The position numbers and the translations under genes are program-made. 64,000 nt of DNA from an uncultured Oceanospirillaceae bacterium (GTDB taxonomy: Bacteria; Pseudomonadota; Gammaproteobacteria; Pseudomonadales; Balneatricaceae): the NCBI GenBank assembly GCA_937136055.1, contig CAKZOD010000004.1:62001-126000 (forward strand), in the 5' to 3' direction. Shown here piece by piece: positions 36,248 through 46,680 of the stretch. The notes under the pieces were generated by a model that was not told the DNA's origin, did no database searches, and saw only the letters and a list, made by a program, of their open reading frames with translations. The stretch's first letter is position 1. Every line of letters starts with the position of its first letter.

Positions 36248-36682
36248 CTAATTAGCAAATAGCTCTTTTTCTATATCTCTAAAGCCCTTGAACTCTAGTG
36301 CATTACCCGAAGGGTCAGAAAAAAACATAGTGCCTTGCTCTCCGACTTCACCGGCAAAACGAACATAAGGCTCAATAATGAATTCATCGACAAAGCCTTC
36401 AGCACGTTTTGCAAAAGCTTGCCAGTCATCAAACTGCATTACAACACCATAATGTGGCACAGGCACCCCATGACCATCGACACCGTTACAGATAGTTGAT
36501 ACTTTGCCTTGCGGCCCTAGGTCTGGGTTAAGGTGCGTTACAAATTGATGACCGAACATATCAAAGTCAATCCATTGCTCGCTGCTTCTACCTTCACTAA
36601 ATCCCATTTTCTTGCCATAGAATTCCCGAGCTTCTTCAATATCTCTAACTTGTACCGCTAAATGGAAAGGGGTTATTTTCAT
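36248..36682 (-). CDS. VOC-family (glyoxalase-like) protein
   Basis: 144 residues with two beta-alpha-beta-beta-beta modules. The first opens KITPFHLAVQVRDIEEAREFYGKKMG (metal ligand His7 likely) and the second ends with FSDPSGNALEFKGF (Glu ligand). VOC proteins include glyoxalases, dioxygenases and resistance proteins; I cannot say which. Encoded on the opposite strand to the large GGDEF-EAL gene. Confidence 0.85.
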   Translation of the reverse strand: MKITPFHLAVQVRDIEEAREFYGKKMGFSEGRSSEQWIDFDMFGHQFVTHLNPDLGPQGKVSTICNGVDGHGVPVPHYGVVMQFDDWQAFAKRAEGFVDEFIIEPYVRFAGEVGEQGTMFFSDPSGNALEFKGFRDIEKELFAN

Positions 36683-36746
36683 TTATACTCTCTCACTTTA
36701 AATTAAATACCATATATGTTCCCTAAGGAATACGCCCCACAAAAAA

Positions 36747-37958
36747 TCAGCCTGCTTTTGCCCTTACTTTATCTTTGTACATACGAATATCAGCAAACTC
36801 ATAGCACTGCTCTAAATTTGCCTCTGTCTCGCTTAACGAAGCTATACCTATACTAGCTGACACAGGATGATCAATAACGGCTGAGAGGCGCTGTTGCGCA
36901 GCTTCAAATTGCTCTTTTAAGCGTTGAATAGCTTGATCAGTCACTTTGCTTGTTATCAGGGCAAATTCATCGCCGCCTAGGCGAAACACTTGATCATCTT
37001 CACTGCCAAGCTTACTTAATTCATTGGCAAATAAGCGTAATAATAAATCACCTTTGGGGTGTCCAAAGCTATCATTAAATAGTTTAAAGTCATTAATATC
37101 GATAATACAAATACTGCTATCGAGATCTATAGTGCGAAAATCATTAATAACCTGCTCGCAACGCTCTTCAAACATGCGCCGATTATAGAGCTGCGTTAAA
37201 CTGTCAATAGAAGCTTGATCGATCGCAGACTTTAGCTCACTTTTTGCCTGCGCTAACAATAAGTTAGAGGAAATCACTAATGAGGCAAGCTTGACTACAT
37301 CTTCCATAAACTTATAGTCGACATCGTTGCTGTCGTGCATACACATAATATGCCCTAACGGCTTGCGCTCTTCACCGTAATAGATCAGCCCGGCATAAGA
37401 CTTCGCTCCAAGCTCTGCAAGAAATGGGTTCTTTGGAAAAGTTTTAGCTACGTCGGCAAATAAGGTGTAACGTTTTCTTTCAACCAGTTCTGCACAAGGC
37501 GTATCATCGAGCTCATAGCTAGCTCCTATCGCATGACGATCAGTATCCCAAAAGCTGATCGTTTCTACACTTTTTTCACTGATAAATCGCGTAATAAATA
37601 TCCAGCGCCACCCTGTAATTTCAAAAATAGCCTCTGCTATGGCATCAAACATATCATTGCTAGATTCTGCTTTCTCCAGCATGATGCGCAGTAAACTGTC
37701 GTTCGGATTGATTCTCTCATCAGCTTCGCTGATCGCTGATACGTATAAAATGCGATAATCCAGCTGGCGTTTATATCTCACTTGGAAATTATCAATACGC
37801 ATGTCTTGGCGACAAGCAATCACTTGTTCAGCGATATGAAAAGTTAACTCACAAAAATATTTATTACGATAAACAACTTGCCCCTGTGCATCTAAAATAA
37901 CAACCCCTGCGGGCGAATCATCCAATACTGCAACTAGTTCTGATTGACTAATTAACAT
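36747..37958 (-). CDS. Diguanylate cyclase with PAS and GAF-like domains
   Basis: 403 residues, no membrane segment. A PAS-like N terminus (LVAVLDDSPAGVVILDAQGQ), then a GAF-like domain at ~85-235 (IFEITGWRWIFITRFI, then AGLIYYGEERKPLGHIMCMHD), and a GGDEF domain with intact FRLGGDEF (catalytic Asp330). No EAL domain follows. It should make c-di-GMP in response to a cytoplasmic cue. A 367-bp gap separates it from the chemoreceptor gene upstream on the same strand. Confidence 0.9.
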   Translation of the reverse strand: MLISQSELVAVLDDSPAGVVILDAQGQVVYRNKYFCELTFHIAEQVIACRQDMRIDNFQVRYKRQLDYRILYVSAISEADERINPNDSLLRIMLEKAESSNDMFDAIAEAIFEITGWRWIFITRFISEKSVETISFWDTDRHAIGASYELDDTPCAELVERKRYTLFADVAKTFPKNPFLAELGAKSYAGLIYYGEERKPLGHIMCMHDSNDVDYKFMEDVVKLASLVISSNLLLAQAKSELKSAIDQASIDSLTQLYNRRMFEERCEQVINDFRTIDLDSSICIIDINDFKLFNDSFGHPKGDLLLRLFANELSKLGSEDDQVFRLGGDEFALITSKVTDQAIQRLKEQFEAAQQRLSAVIDHPVSASIGIASLSETEANLEQCYEFADIRMYKDKVRAKAG

Positions 37959-38325
37959 AGTACCTCGCTGCTGCTTTAAAACTTTTTTGATGGGTAACTT
38001 TAGTGATTAATTGATACCCGTATTTCATTATATCTAAGGAAATACCGCGTGACAGATTAAGTCAGAACTAAGTAAACAGTGTTTATATTTTAAATGGATA
38101 TGATCTTCAGATTAGATACTGCAATCTATTATATGCAGTTTTAGTTCTCTGTTTATCAAGCACTGAGGTTTTCGTTGTCTGTATCTATCAACTTTCTTAG
38201 TCTTAACGAAAGAGAGATTATCATGCGTTTTATCAAAGCGATAGTGATATCCAACAATGCAAAGACAGTAATATCAGAAATTATCGGCACAATGAAAACG
38301 AAACCTTTTATCGAGAGCCTTTTGA
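37959..38325. other. Intergenic region, no convincing gene
   Basis: 367 bp between the chemoreceptor and the diguanylate cyclase (both minus). A plus-strand frame at 38175-38387 runs into the chemoreceptor gene and has no supporting ribosome site, so I do not call it. Probably holds the cyclase promoter. Confidence 0.4.
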
Positions 38326-40833
38326 TTAAGCACTTGCCGCTTCTCGTACTTGATCTTGAGTATCAGCTTGCTCTTCATAGAGTTTGAAATGTCGCATCAA
38401 AGTCGTAAGCTCTAGCGCCTTTTCATCTAGTAGCTCTCCTGCACCAGCAGTATTACCCACTAATTGCATATTTTTTTGGCTAAGGGTATCTAGCTGATTG
38501 AGAGAATCTTTTACTTGGCGTATTTTCTTGAACTGCGCTTCACTTGATTCACTAATTTCAGACATTGACTCCCCGGTGATATCTAGCGCTTTATATATTT
38601 CATCTAACGCCTCGCCGGTACTGATTACCAAACTGCTACTCTCATCAACTTTGCTCAATGCATCTTTAACTAAGCTCTCTACATCTTTAGAAGCAATTGA
38701 GGTGCGCTCTGCAAGGTCTCCAACTTCTCGTGCAACCACGGCAAAACCTTTGCCTTGCTCCCCTGCTCTTGCGGCTTCAACGGATGCGTTTAATGCCAAA
38801 ATCTTTGTTTGAAAAGAGATGTCATTTATTAAACTGATTATCTGAGTGATTTTAATACTCGAGTTTTTCATCACTTGCATAGCTGTTATCGCATCATTTA
38901 CTACATGACGGCTCTGCTGTGCAGCATCTAACGATTCATTGACGACTTTAAAACTCTGTTTGGCATTCAGTGTGTTTTGTTTTACTTGCCCTGTAAGCTC
39001 TGTCATACCATTTGTAGTATCGCTGAGCGCTTCAACTTGAGAGCTTATATGGCGGTTTAGCTCATGGGACTCAAAGGAGATATTATTCGACTCGTTTCGC
39101 ACCTCATTCGCCATGTTATTAACATTACCCACTGTTGAGCGCATGTTTTGCAAAGTGGAGCTCAGAGCTTTAAAGATCATTTGCAACTGGCCTTGATAAT
39201 CGTTGGATATTGTTTGATTGAGCTCGCCATTGCTCATTCCTGTTGTCACTTTCATGATTTCAAGAATCGCTGTTTCTAATGCTTGCATTGAAACATTTAT
39301 ATCTTCTTTAAGACTGGCAAAACTGCCTTGAGCCTGCACCGTAACACGCTCACTAAAATCTCCTTTACTACACTTATTCATCACTTCACAGATGTTATTA
39401 ACTGATAGATCTAGTGTTTTCATTGTGGTATTTAGATTATTGGCAGAGGCTAAAAATCCACCCTCCAGATTAGTCACATCAACGGTTTGATTAAACCGCC
39501 CATTTTGCAGGTTTTGCATTGCCTGCATCACGTTTGCCATATTAGTGTCAATATTAGCGCAGCTGCGATTTACCGCATTCGTTAAGGATGCAAAATCTCC
39601 CTTTGTGGCTAAATCGATACGAGAATCAAACTTACCATCTGCTAAATCTGTGAGTACAGCGTTCACTTTTACAATAACTTTTTGCTGGCCATTAAGCATC
39701 TGATTAATCGCTTTCCCCATGCTACCAATTTCATCATCGTTCAACTGCTCCATCCTTAAACTTAAGTCACCGCTTTTAGCTACTTTCAACATCATTTGAG
39801 AGAGCGCCTGAACCGGATAGGTAATTTTACGAATAACCAATAAAGAGATAATGACACCGATAAACAGAGCAACCAAAGTAATTGTTAAGCCTATCCAGTT
39901 AATCTTATTCAGACTAATAGCGGATGCTATACTAGCTGAGTGTGTCAGAGACTTTGCAGATTCTTGCAACCTGTAAACACTGTTTTCAATGCTAAATTTA
40001 AGGTTTGGTAACCAGTTATTTAGCATTAATTGATATCTATTTTGAGATGTCCTTTCTTTTCTGAGAAGCTGCTCCACCTCTTTTAAACTGTCAGAAAAGA
40101 GGCTCAGCCACTCCCTATATAAATAACCATCTTGGCTGTATAAATTACGATCGATCATTAATGACAACAAATGGAACTCTTCTGCAATTGCCATTAGCTG
40201 CAGTTCCATCATTTGCATGCCGATGACAAGATCTCCCCCCTTGTATGAGCGGTAGGCAATAATCAATTCAGATAAGCGATGATGGATAGGTGCAACAGGA
40301 ATGTAATTAATTCCACGGTTATTCATATGCTTGGCAAGGTTATCTAATATCAGGGTCATACGAGGTAATGTCGTTTGCTCTAACTGATCTGCGATATTGT
40401 CTTTTTGAGCAATAATGTTCGGCAAGTTTTTTAGCAAGCCATTGCTATAATTCGTAAACTGCTGTGACAAGTAATTTAGTTCTGTACTATCTTTCGCTGA
40501 TAACCCCTGAATTGTCAGCTCTTCCATCAGCCACTTTTGCTGCTCAATCGCCAACTCAATTAACGATAAATCATCCTTATCATGGCTATTTATATACTGC
40601 TTTACCGATAGGCTAATATGGCGGGTGTTTGTGATTAAATCAGAGGTTAAGGCAGAAATTGGAATTGCCGTTTGGGTGATCTCTTGTAAGTTTTGCTTTA
40701 AATTTTTACCTAGTGTAAATACAACAGTAGCAGCACAGATCGATAACAGCAGCAGCAAGGTAGGCACAACAGCTATTTTTTTGGCGATAGGTAAATTATT
40801 AAACGACTGCGAAAAATTAGCCATTAACTGCAT
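38326..40833 (-). CDS. Methyl-accepting chemotaxis protein with several HAMP-like segments
   Basis: 835 residues. TM1 ~18-38, a four-helix-type periplasmic sensor to ~310, TM2 ~312-333, HAMP ~335-388, then two or three more HAMP-like repeats ([55 protein letters not shown]) and a signalling domain whose conserved hairpin reads [20 protein letters not shown] (~678-697). The poly-HAMP array is longer than in common receptors. It is 68 bp downstream of an exported repeat protein on the same strand and may be co-transcribed with it. Confidence 0.92.
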   Translation of the reverse strand: MQLMANFSQSFNNLPIAKKIAVVPTLLLLLSICAATVVFTLGKNLKQNLQEITQTAIPISALTSDLITNTRHISLSVKQYINSHDKDDLSLIELAIEQQKWLMEELTIQGLSAKDSTELNYLSQQFTNYSNGLLKNLPNIIAQKDNIADQLEQTTLPRMTLILDNLAKHMNNRGINYIPVAPIHHRLSELIIAYRSYKGGDLVIGMQMMELQLMAIAEEFHLLSLMIDRNLYSQDGYLYREWLSLFSDSLKEVEQLLRKERTSQNRYQLMLNNWLPNLKFSIENSVYRLQESAKSLTHSASIASAISLNKINWIGLTITLVALFIGVIISLLVIRKITYPVQALSQMMLKVAKSGDLSLRMEQLNDDEIGSMGKAINQMLNGQQKVIVKVNAVLTDLADGKFDSRIDLATKGDFASLTNAVNRSCANIDTNMANVMQAMQNLQNGRFNQTVDVTNLEGGFLASANNLNTTMKTLDLSVNNICEVMNKCSKGDFSERVTVQAQGSFASLKEDINVSMQALETAILEIMKVTTGMSNGELNQTISNDYQGQLQMIFKALSSTLQNMRSTVGNVNNMANEVRNESNNISFESHELNRHISSQVEALSDTTNGMTELTGQVKQNTLNAKQSFKVVNESLDAAQQSRHVVNDAITAMQVMKNSSIKITQIISLINDISFQTKILALNASVEAARAGEQGKGFAVVAREVGDLAERTSIASKDVESLVKDALSKVDESSSLVISTGEALDEIYKALDITGESMSEISESSEAQFKKIRQVKDSLNQLDTLSQKNMQLVGNTAGAGELLDEKALELTTLMRHFKLYEEQADTQDQVREAASA

Positions 40834-40901
40834 TTAACACTCCTTGTTCAAATGATACTAACTTCTTATTTTAAACGTGATTGCACGAGCTTTAAGCTTG
40901 C

Positions 40902-41831
40902 CTAAATATGTTGCGCTAAAGCATCTAAGTATTCGCCTAAGATCTGCATTTGCTGAAAAACGTGACGTGGCTGCTTGCCATTAGTGAGCTCTAGTGTTTG
41001 GCGAGTATTAGCTACGCCGTTCGCAATTTTTATACGTACTAACTCTGCCAAAATATTATTGGTAGTATCAAACACATCAGAAGGCGTTATCACGGTTGAA
41101 GGAAATGTACGCACAGCTACAGCTTTCAACTTTAGCCGACGCTCCAGTTTTGCTAGTCGATAGAGATTTTTAAAGCCTTCGATGTTGGCCTGTTTAGGTA
41201 TCACCTGATCTTGCAACTCAAAACTTGAAAGCTTGACTTCAAGATCAAGCTTTTTAGCCAGCGCCTTAGCATCTTGTATCGCATAAAGTACATTTCGATA
41301 CACTAAATCAGCACTGATAGCACCGACTAAAGCATCTAAGTAGTAGGAGGCTTGCCAGAGATTTTCGTAAACATTGGCATGGGTTTTATCTGGATAAAAA
41401 GGAGCTTCAATAGATTGTGTAATGCCTAAGCTCTGTTTCACTTCACGCACTGCTTCATGCAGTTTTTCTACAACTTTATAAACATCAGTTTGTGAGATTT
41501 CTTTGAGGGGGATTTCAGTCGTTTGTAAACTGTCTAATTGATACTTAGTTTGTAAATAGATGATCTTTGTTAGCACTTCCAAAGACTTTGAGTAAACATG
41601 AAGTGCCGTTTTATTCGATTGTACTTCTGGGATTTTAGCCACACTTTTCACATTCTCGAACTTTCGAATTAATTTAATATCCGCCAGCAAGTGGTCTGTT
41701 AATTGAAATACGTGACTAGGCGTCTTCTGCGATGCATTTAGGTTAAATGAAAGTATTGCAAACAATACAAAAAGCATCGCCCCCATATTCCTTTTCAAGC
41801 ATCGTAAAACACAACTGAATTTGACTAACAT
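40902..41831 (-). CDS. Exported repeat protein of unknown function beside a chemoreceptor
   Basis: 309 residues. A basic start and hydrophobic segment (MGAMLFVLFAILSFNLNASQ) mark export. I do not recognise the family. The body is helical and contains six related units of the form x-P/A-x-x-V-F/Y followed by a heptad-like run of Leu/Ile: TPSHVFQLTDHLLADI (37), ALHVYSKSLEVLTKI (76), TDVYKVVEKLHEAV (115), HANVYENLWQASYYL (151), TPSDVFDTTNNILAEL (249), QPRHVFQQMQILGEYL (287). It precedes the chemoreceptor in the same direction and could be its periplasmic partner. Confidence 0.75.
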   Translation of the reverse strand: MLVKFSCVLRCLKRNMGAMLFVLFAILSFNLNASQKTPSHVFQLTDHLLADIKLIRKFENVKSVAKIPEVQSNKTALHVYSKSLEVLTKIIYLQTKYQLDSLQTTEIPLKEISQTDVYKVVEKLHEAVREVKQSLGITQSIEAPFYPDKTHANVYENLWQASYYLDALVGAISADLVYRNVLYAIQDAKALAKKLDLEVKLSSFELQDQVIPKQANIEGFKNLYRLAKLERRLKLKAVAVRTFPSTVITPSDVFDTTNNILAELVRIKIANGVANTRQTLELTNGKQPRHVFQQMQILGEYLDALAQHI

Positions 41832-42097
41832 TTACAGCTCCCTAATTAATTTTTATCTCTGAGCTTTTTAAACCAAGTTCACCGATAGGCTCACACCGAT
41901 AAGCAAAAGAATCATTCTCCTAATAATAAGATTAGCCCAATTTATTATTTATTCCGGAAGTTCTTAAAATTAATTAATAATTTAGGAAATATGCCCGCTA
42001 AATTGTGTGCTTTAGCTGTAGGTAAGGAGGTTTAGGTTAGGTACAATGCAATTATCATTTGTACATTCATATACTATCTATTATTTGAGCTTGAACA

Positions 42098-42715
42098 ATG
42101 TCTTTAGAAAGCGCCATTACATTTTTTATAGCAATCGTTATTTTCAGCATCACACCTGGGCCTGGTATATTTGCTTTAATCGCTAAAGCCTTATCACAGG
42201 GTGTCAGCGCGTGTTTAGCATTGTCTTTAGGCATGATTATTAGCGATCTTGTATACCTTATTTTAGCCTGCTATGGCTTAGCGGCACTCGCTGAACACTG
42301 GGGCGGCGCATTCACTGTGATACGAATTCTCGGCGCAAGTTATTTATTCTATTTAGGCTACAAGCTCTGGACAGCACCGGTTGTGATTGAGAAATACTCC
42401 CCCACCAAAAGTAAAACGGTGTGGTTCAAAAACTTTTTCCAAGGCTTTCTAATTTCAGCATCAAACCCAAAAGTCATTCTTTTTTATATTGCTTTTCTAC
42501 CCACATTTATTGATTTAACAAGCTTACAACGCAACGATATTATCCTTGTATCAGTACTCACCTTCACTGGGCTTTTAACCGGTTTAATGGCGATTACTTG
42601 GGCGGCAAATGCAGCAAGCGCATTCTTTGCCTCTCCTAAAGCTGTGAAAAATTTAAACCGCAGTGCAGGCTCTTTGATGGTGGGTGCCGCTGCATTTCTA
42701 GCACTTAAAGGCTAG
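42098..42715 (+). CDS. LysE-family amino-acid exporter
   Basis: 205 residues, about six membrane helices. The LysE/RhtB opening FSITPGPGIFALIAKALSQG carries the family motif, and GFLISASNPKVILFYIAFLP follows near 117. These proteins export amino acids such as lysine, threonine or homoserine lactone; the substrate cannot be told. It has its own promoter region (266 bp upstream). Confidence 0.9.
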   Translation: MSLESAITFFIAIVIFSITPGPGIFALIAKALSQGVSACLALSLGMIISDLVYLILACYGLAALAEHWGGAFTVIRILGASYLFYLGYKLWTAPVVIEKYSPTKSKTVWFKNFFQGFLISASNPKVILFYIAFLPTFIDLTSLQRNDIILVSVLTFTGLLTGLMAITWAANAASAFFASPKAVKNLNRSAGSLMVGAAAFLALKG

Positions 42716-42898
42716 TTTCAGTCACTTTGAACTTACTCTCATTCTCACCAAGGCTTTTTGTTTATATTACCATGCAAAAATAGCCACTTAAGCACTTCAT
42801 TCTATTCATTATTTTTCCGGTATTACGGTGAACTCTAATGATTACTCAATACTTAATGTTATACTTTATGCGTTACAACTGATTTTAGGAGTATCGCT

Positions 42899-43357
42899 AT
42901 GGGACGCATTAAAATTGATATGCCCGAAAATTACTCTTTTAGTACTTCGCTTACAGTACGTATAAAAGACATCAATTACGGGGGACATTTAGGTAATGAC
43001 GCAGTACTGGCATATATTCAAGAAGCCAGATTGCGCTTTCTTAGCTACCATCACTACACTGAATTAAATGTTGAAGGCCTCGGCATTATCATGACTGATT
43101 CAGCAATTGTGTATCGTGGTGAAAGTTTTTATGCCGACATATTACAAATTGATATTTGTGTACAAGACTTTACTAAATACGGCTGTGATTTTTACTACCT
43201 TATTACCAACAAAAAAACAGCTGAAGAAATCGCCCACGCCAAAACCGGCATCGTCTTCTTTGATTATCAAGAGCGAAAGATAAACGAGGTGCCTGCACCT
43301 TTCAAACTAGCTATCGAAAGAGAAACTGGACTTTTAAATAACACCAATGACGGATAA
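42899..43357 (+). CDS. Acyl-CoA thioesterase, 4HBT hotdog fold
   Basis: 152 residues with the 4HBT pattern TVRIKDINYGGHLGNDAVLAYIQEARLRFL, in which Asp and Asn of the active-site turn are visible, then FYADILQIDICVQDF and a closing strand with KTGIVFFDY. It should hydrolyse a short or aromatic acyl-CoA. The ATG follows TTTTAGGAG. It overlaps the next gene by 11 bp. Confidence 0.85.
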   Translation: MGRIKIDMPENYSFSTSLTVRIKDINYGGHLGNDAVLAYIQEARLRFLSYHHYTELNVEGLGIIMTDSAIVYRGESFYADILQIDICVQDFTKYGCDFYYLITNKKTAEEIAHAKTGIVFFDYQERKINEVPAPFKLAIERETGLLNNTNDG

Positions 43358-43649
43358 AACAACAGATCTAATCTGGTTAGACCAACAAGAAATGTTCCAT
43401 GTTGAGAGCCCTTGCATTGGTGTGTGTACCTCCGGTGCAAAAGGCTATTGCAAAGGCTGCTTACGATCGCGCATCGAACGTTTCCACTGGCACGAAATGA
43501 CCGAAAACCAACGTGCAACAGTGGTTAAAATTTGCCAAAAGCGAAAATCTCGTATTCTGGCTAGACGTGAAAAATTGGATGTTCGCAACCTCCAACAAGA
43601 TGATTTATTTGCTGATTTTGATGGTCAAATGAACCTGTTCAACGATTAA
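43347..43649 (+). CDS. DUF1289 protein
   Basis: 100 residues with the DUF1289 cysteine pattern SPCIGVCTSGAKGYCKGCLRSR, probably a small metal-binding fold, and a basic C-terminal half that ends with an acidic tail. The function is unknown. It overlaps the thioesterase gene, so translation is probably coupled. Confidence 0.85.
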   Translation: MTDKTTDLIWLDQQEMFHVESPCIGVCTSGAKGYCKGCLRSRIERFHWHEMTENQRATVVKICQKRKSRILARREKLDVRNLQQDDLFADFDGQMNLFND

Positions 43650-43736
43650 CCGCTAGCACTTCTTCCTACCTACACTCTCCTGACACTTATCATGCTATGC
43701 TCTGTTGCAATGCGCTTGCCAATAACGGAGAGCTTT

Positions 43737-45149
43737 ATGAATAAAACAATTCACCAGCAAATGTTTCAGCAAATGCAGTCAAAGCAGCTTTTTGAGCAAG
43801 CAAAGCAATATGCTTATGAATACGCTGATGATGCACTGGAAAGAAATGTTTACCCCAGCTCACAAGCACTCAACAATTTACAGCAACTGCATGAACCTTT
43901 ACCGCTAACGACAACATCACCAGCTGCTATTATTGAACAGCTTCATCATATTGGCTCCCCTGCCACTGTCAGTCAAATAGCGGGTCGATACTTTGGTTTA
44001 GTCAATGGTGGGGTGATTCCTGTCTCTTTAGCCGCAAAATGGCTAAGTGATTTTTGGGACCAAAACACACCGCTTTACGCCACCTCCCCTATTAACTCCA
44101 CCTTAGAAAGTGTGACTGAATCATGGCTCAACACGCTACTAGGATTACCTAAGTCGACTGTAGCAGGCTTTGTCAGTGGCTCTTCAATGGCTATTATGTG
44201 CGGCTTAAGCGCTGCAAGATATCGGCTCTTTCAAAATCACAACTGGGATATTAATACGCAAGGGTTTCAAGGCGCCCCGAGAATTCGTTTAATCGCTGGC
44301 AAACAAGCCCATGGTACTGTTGTCAAAGCCGCTTCATTGCTCGGTTTTGGTAGCGATAATATTGAATGGGTAGATGTGGATGATCAAGGTAGAATCCTTA
44401 TTGAGCAGATTCCCCCATTAGATAGCCATTGTTTACTGGTACTACAAGCTGGCAATGTAAACTCAGGCGCTTTTGATGATTTTAGCCATATCTGCAAAGC
44501 TGCCAATGAAGCAGGTGCCTGGGTTCATATAGACGGTGCGTTTGGCCTGTGGGCAGCGGCTTGCCAATCTCTTAAACATTTAACAAAAGGGATTGAATAC
44601 GCCCACTCATTTTCTGTCGATGGTCACAAAACCCTTAATACCCCCTACGATAGCGGTATTATCTTGTGCACGGATAAAGATGCTTTAATCAATGCACTAC
44701 AAGCTAATGGTTCGTATATCGTTTATGGCGAGCAAAGAGATGGAATGCTCTACACCCCTGAAATGTCACGCAGAGCAAGAGTTATCGAGCTTTGGTCAGC
44801 TATCAAATATTTAGGCGCACAAGGTATTGATGACTTAGTCGTCGCATTACATCACAGGGCAGTTCAATTTGCAGATGAGCTAAAACGCGCAGGGTTTATC
44901 ATTTTAAACAATGTAGTTTTTAATCAAGTATTGGTCACGATAGCAGAACCAATACCCACTCAGGATAAGCCTCACATTCTTCAACAGATAACACAGCACA
45001 TTCAGCAATCAGGTGAATGTTGGGTAGGAACTAGTACTTGGCAGAATCAACCTGTGATTCGCATCAGTGTCTGCTCGTGGGCAACTACTGAAGAAGACAT
45101 TACGCGAAGTGTATCGGCCTTTAAAGATGCGAGAGCAGCGGTTATATAA
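43737..45149 (+). CDS. PLP-dependent group II decarboxylase-like enzyme
   Basis: 470 residues from ATG 43737, which follows ACGGAGAG; an in-frame start at 43692 is less well placed. The fold is aspartate-aminotransferase type I of the group II decarboxylase branch: FVSGSSMAIMCGLSAAR, the cofactor Asp in GAWVHIDGAFGLWAA, and the Schiff-base Lys in SFSVDGHKTLNTPYDSG. Substrates of the branch include glutamate, aspartate, diaminobutyrate and aromatic amino acids; none can be chosen here. Confidence 0.87.
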   Translation: MNKTIHQQMFQQMQSKQLFEQAKQYAYEYADDALERNVYPSSQALNNLQQLHEPLPLTTTSPAAIIEQLHHIGSPATVSQIAGRYFGLVNGGVIPVSLAAKWLSDFWDQNTPLYATSPINSTLESVTESWLNTLLGLPKSTVAGFVSGSSMAIMCGLSAARYRLFQNHNWDINTQGFQGAPRIRLIAGKQAHGTVVKAASLLGFGSDNIEWVDVDDQGRILIEQIPPLDSHCLLVLQAGNVNSGAFDDFSHICKAANEAGAWVHIDGAFGLWAAACQSLKHLTKGIEYAHSFSVDGHKTLNTPYDSGIILCTDKDALINALQANGSYIVYGEQRDGMLYTPEMSRRARVIELWSAIKYLGAQGIDDLVVALHHRAVQFADELKRAGFIILNNVVFNQVLVTIAEPIPTQDKPHILQQITQHIQQSGECWVGTSTWQNQPVIRISVCSWATTEEDITRSVSAFKDARAAVI

Positions 45150-45184
45150 ATACGACAAGTAAGATTAACCAACAGCGTTAACTC

Positions 45185-46588
45185 TTAGTCATCAAAAGTT
45201 TCATAACTGCCGTGCGCTAAGTTCTCAAAACGAGAATACTGACCAATGAAGGCAAGCTTAATACTACCGATAGGCCCGTTACGCTGCTTACCGATGATAA
45301 CCTCTGCAATCCCTTTATCTTGGCTATCCTCGTTATACACCTCATCACGATACAAGAACATGATAACATCGGCATCCTGCTCGATCGCCCCGGATTCACG
45401 AAGATCCGAGTTTACAGGACGCTTGTTTGGTCGTTGCTCCAACGAGCGGTTAAGCTGAGAGAGGGCAATAACAGGGCAATCTAACTCTTTAGCCAGAGCT
45501 TTTAAAGAGCGTGATATTTCCGAAATTTCTTCAGCACGACTCGCTGTAGCGCGTGCTGATTTTACTTGCATCAACTGAAGATAATCGATCATGATCATTG
45601 AGACTTCGCCGTGCTCTCTGACAATTCGGCGAGCGCGGGTGCGCATCTCTGTTGGGCTGATACCCGAGGTATCATCTATAAACAGCGGCTTATCTCGCAT
45701 CATATTAACCGCGGTTGTGAGCTTAGGCCAATCATCTTCTTCGAGCTGACCGGTACGCAAACGTGTTTGGTTAATTTTACCTAGGGAGGCTAACATACGT
45801 GTTATCAGCTGTTCTGCAGGCATCTCTAGGGAGAACACTAAAACTGGCTTATCATCTGCCATTAATGCGTTTTCAACCAAGTTCATGGCAAAGGTTGTCT
45901 TACCCATGGAAGGACGTGCAGCGACGATAATTAAATCAGAGGGCTGCATACCCGCCGTTTTCTCGTTCAAATCATCAAAACCCGTTGTTACACCTGTGAG
46001 CTGATCTGAGTTATTGAACAAGTAATCAATTTTATCGACGGCATCTTTCAATAGATCATTGATTGGAATAAAGCCGCCTTCACTCGGTCTTGATTCCGCT
46101 ATTTCAAATATGCGTTGTTCCGCTTCGTTTAATACTTCTTGTGCATCGCGCCCTTCGGTTTCAAAGGCGCTATCAGCGATTTCTTGAGAGACAGATATCA
46201 TTTGTCGCAATAATGCTCGATCGCGCACGATAACCGAGTATGCACGCAAGTTTGAAGTACTTGGCGTGTTGCGTGCCAGCTCTATCAAATAATCTAAACC
46301 GCCAGCGGCTTCCAAATCCCCGGTGCGGTCTAATTCTTCAGATAATGTAACAACATCGACGGGCTGCTGATTGTTAACCAGCTTTGTCATCATTCGAAAA
46401 ATTAATCGATGATCATGGCGGTAGAATAATTCTTCAGAAACTATTTCACTCACTACATCCCAAGTATTGTTGTCTAACATCAAACCACCAAGTACAGATT
46501 GTTCTGCCTCAATGGATTGTGGTGGCGTTTTGATTTTTTCTACTTCAGCATCAAAATCATTACTGTTAGACATCTCAGGGTAGTTCAT
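45185..46588 (-). CDS. dnaB: Replicative DNA helicase
   Basis: 467 residues, the normal DnaB length. The N-terminal helical domain opens PPQSIEAEQSVLGGLMLDN, and the RecA-like motor has Walker A ARPSMGKTTFAMN, an SLEMPAEQL motif, the Walker B text MIMIDYLQLM, and DLRESGAIEQDADVIMFLYR. It opens the replication fork as a hexamer. In many gammaproteobacteria dnaB follows rplI; here a riboflavin gene and its riboswitch are inserted between them. Confidence 0.98.
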   Translation of the reverse strand: MNYPEMSNSNDFDAEVEKIKTPPQSIEAEQSVLGGLMLDNNTWDVVSEIVSEELFYRHDHRLIFRMMTKLVNNQQPVDVVTLSEELDRTGDLEAAGGLDYLIELARNTPSTSNLRAYSVIVRDRALLRQMISVSQEIADSAFETEGRDAQEVLNEAEQRIFEIAESRPSEGGFIPINDLLKDAVDKIDYLFNNSDQLTGVTTGFDDLNEKTAGMQPSDLIIVAARPSMGKTTFAMNLVENALMADDKPVLVFSLEMPAEQLITRMLASLGKINQTRLRTGQLEEDDWPKLTTAVNMMRDKPLFIDDTSGISPTEMRTRARRIVREHGEVSMIMIDYLQLMQVKSARATASRAEEISEISRSLKALAKELDCPVIALSQLNRSLEQRPNKRPVNSDLRESGAIEQDADVIMFLYRDEVYNEDSQDKGIAEVIIGKQRNGPIGSIKLAFIGQYSRFENLAHGSYETFDD

Positions 46589-46617
46589 TTAGTTTTCCAA
46601 ATTAGTGACAAGTGTTT

Positions 46618-46662
46618 CTTTAAAAAGCCATTCATCTTAACACACTCAATAAACGGCTTTTA
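46618..46662 (-). terminator. Probable terminator after ribH
   Basis: On the minus strand AAAAGCC pairs with GGCTTTT across a ~27-nt loop and is followed by T residues, between ribH and dnaB. The stem is short and the loop long, so this is only probable. Confidence 0.45.
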
Positions 46663-46680
46663 GTAGCAATCATCGATTAA

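Noticed and set aside
38175..38387. 70-codon plus-strand open frame between the diguanylate cyclase and the chemoreceptor
   Set aside because: It overlaps the 3' end of the chemoreceptor gene, has no ribosome site and no recognisable protein pattern.
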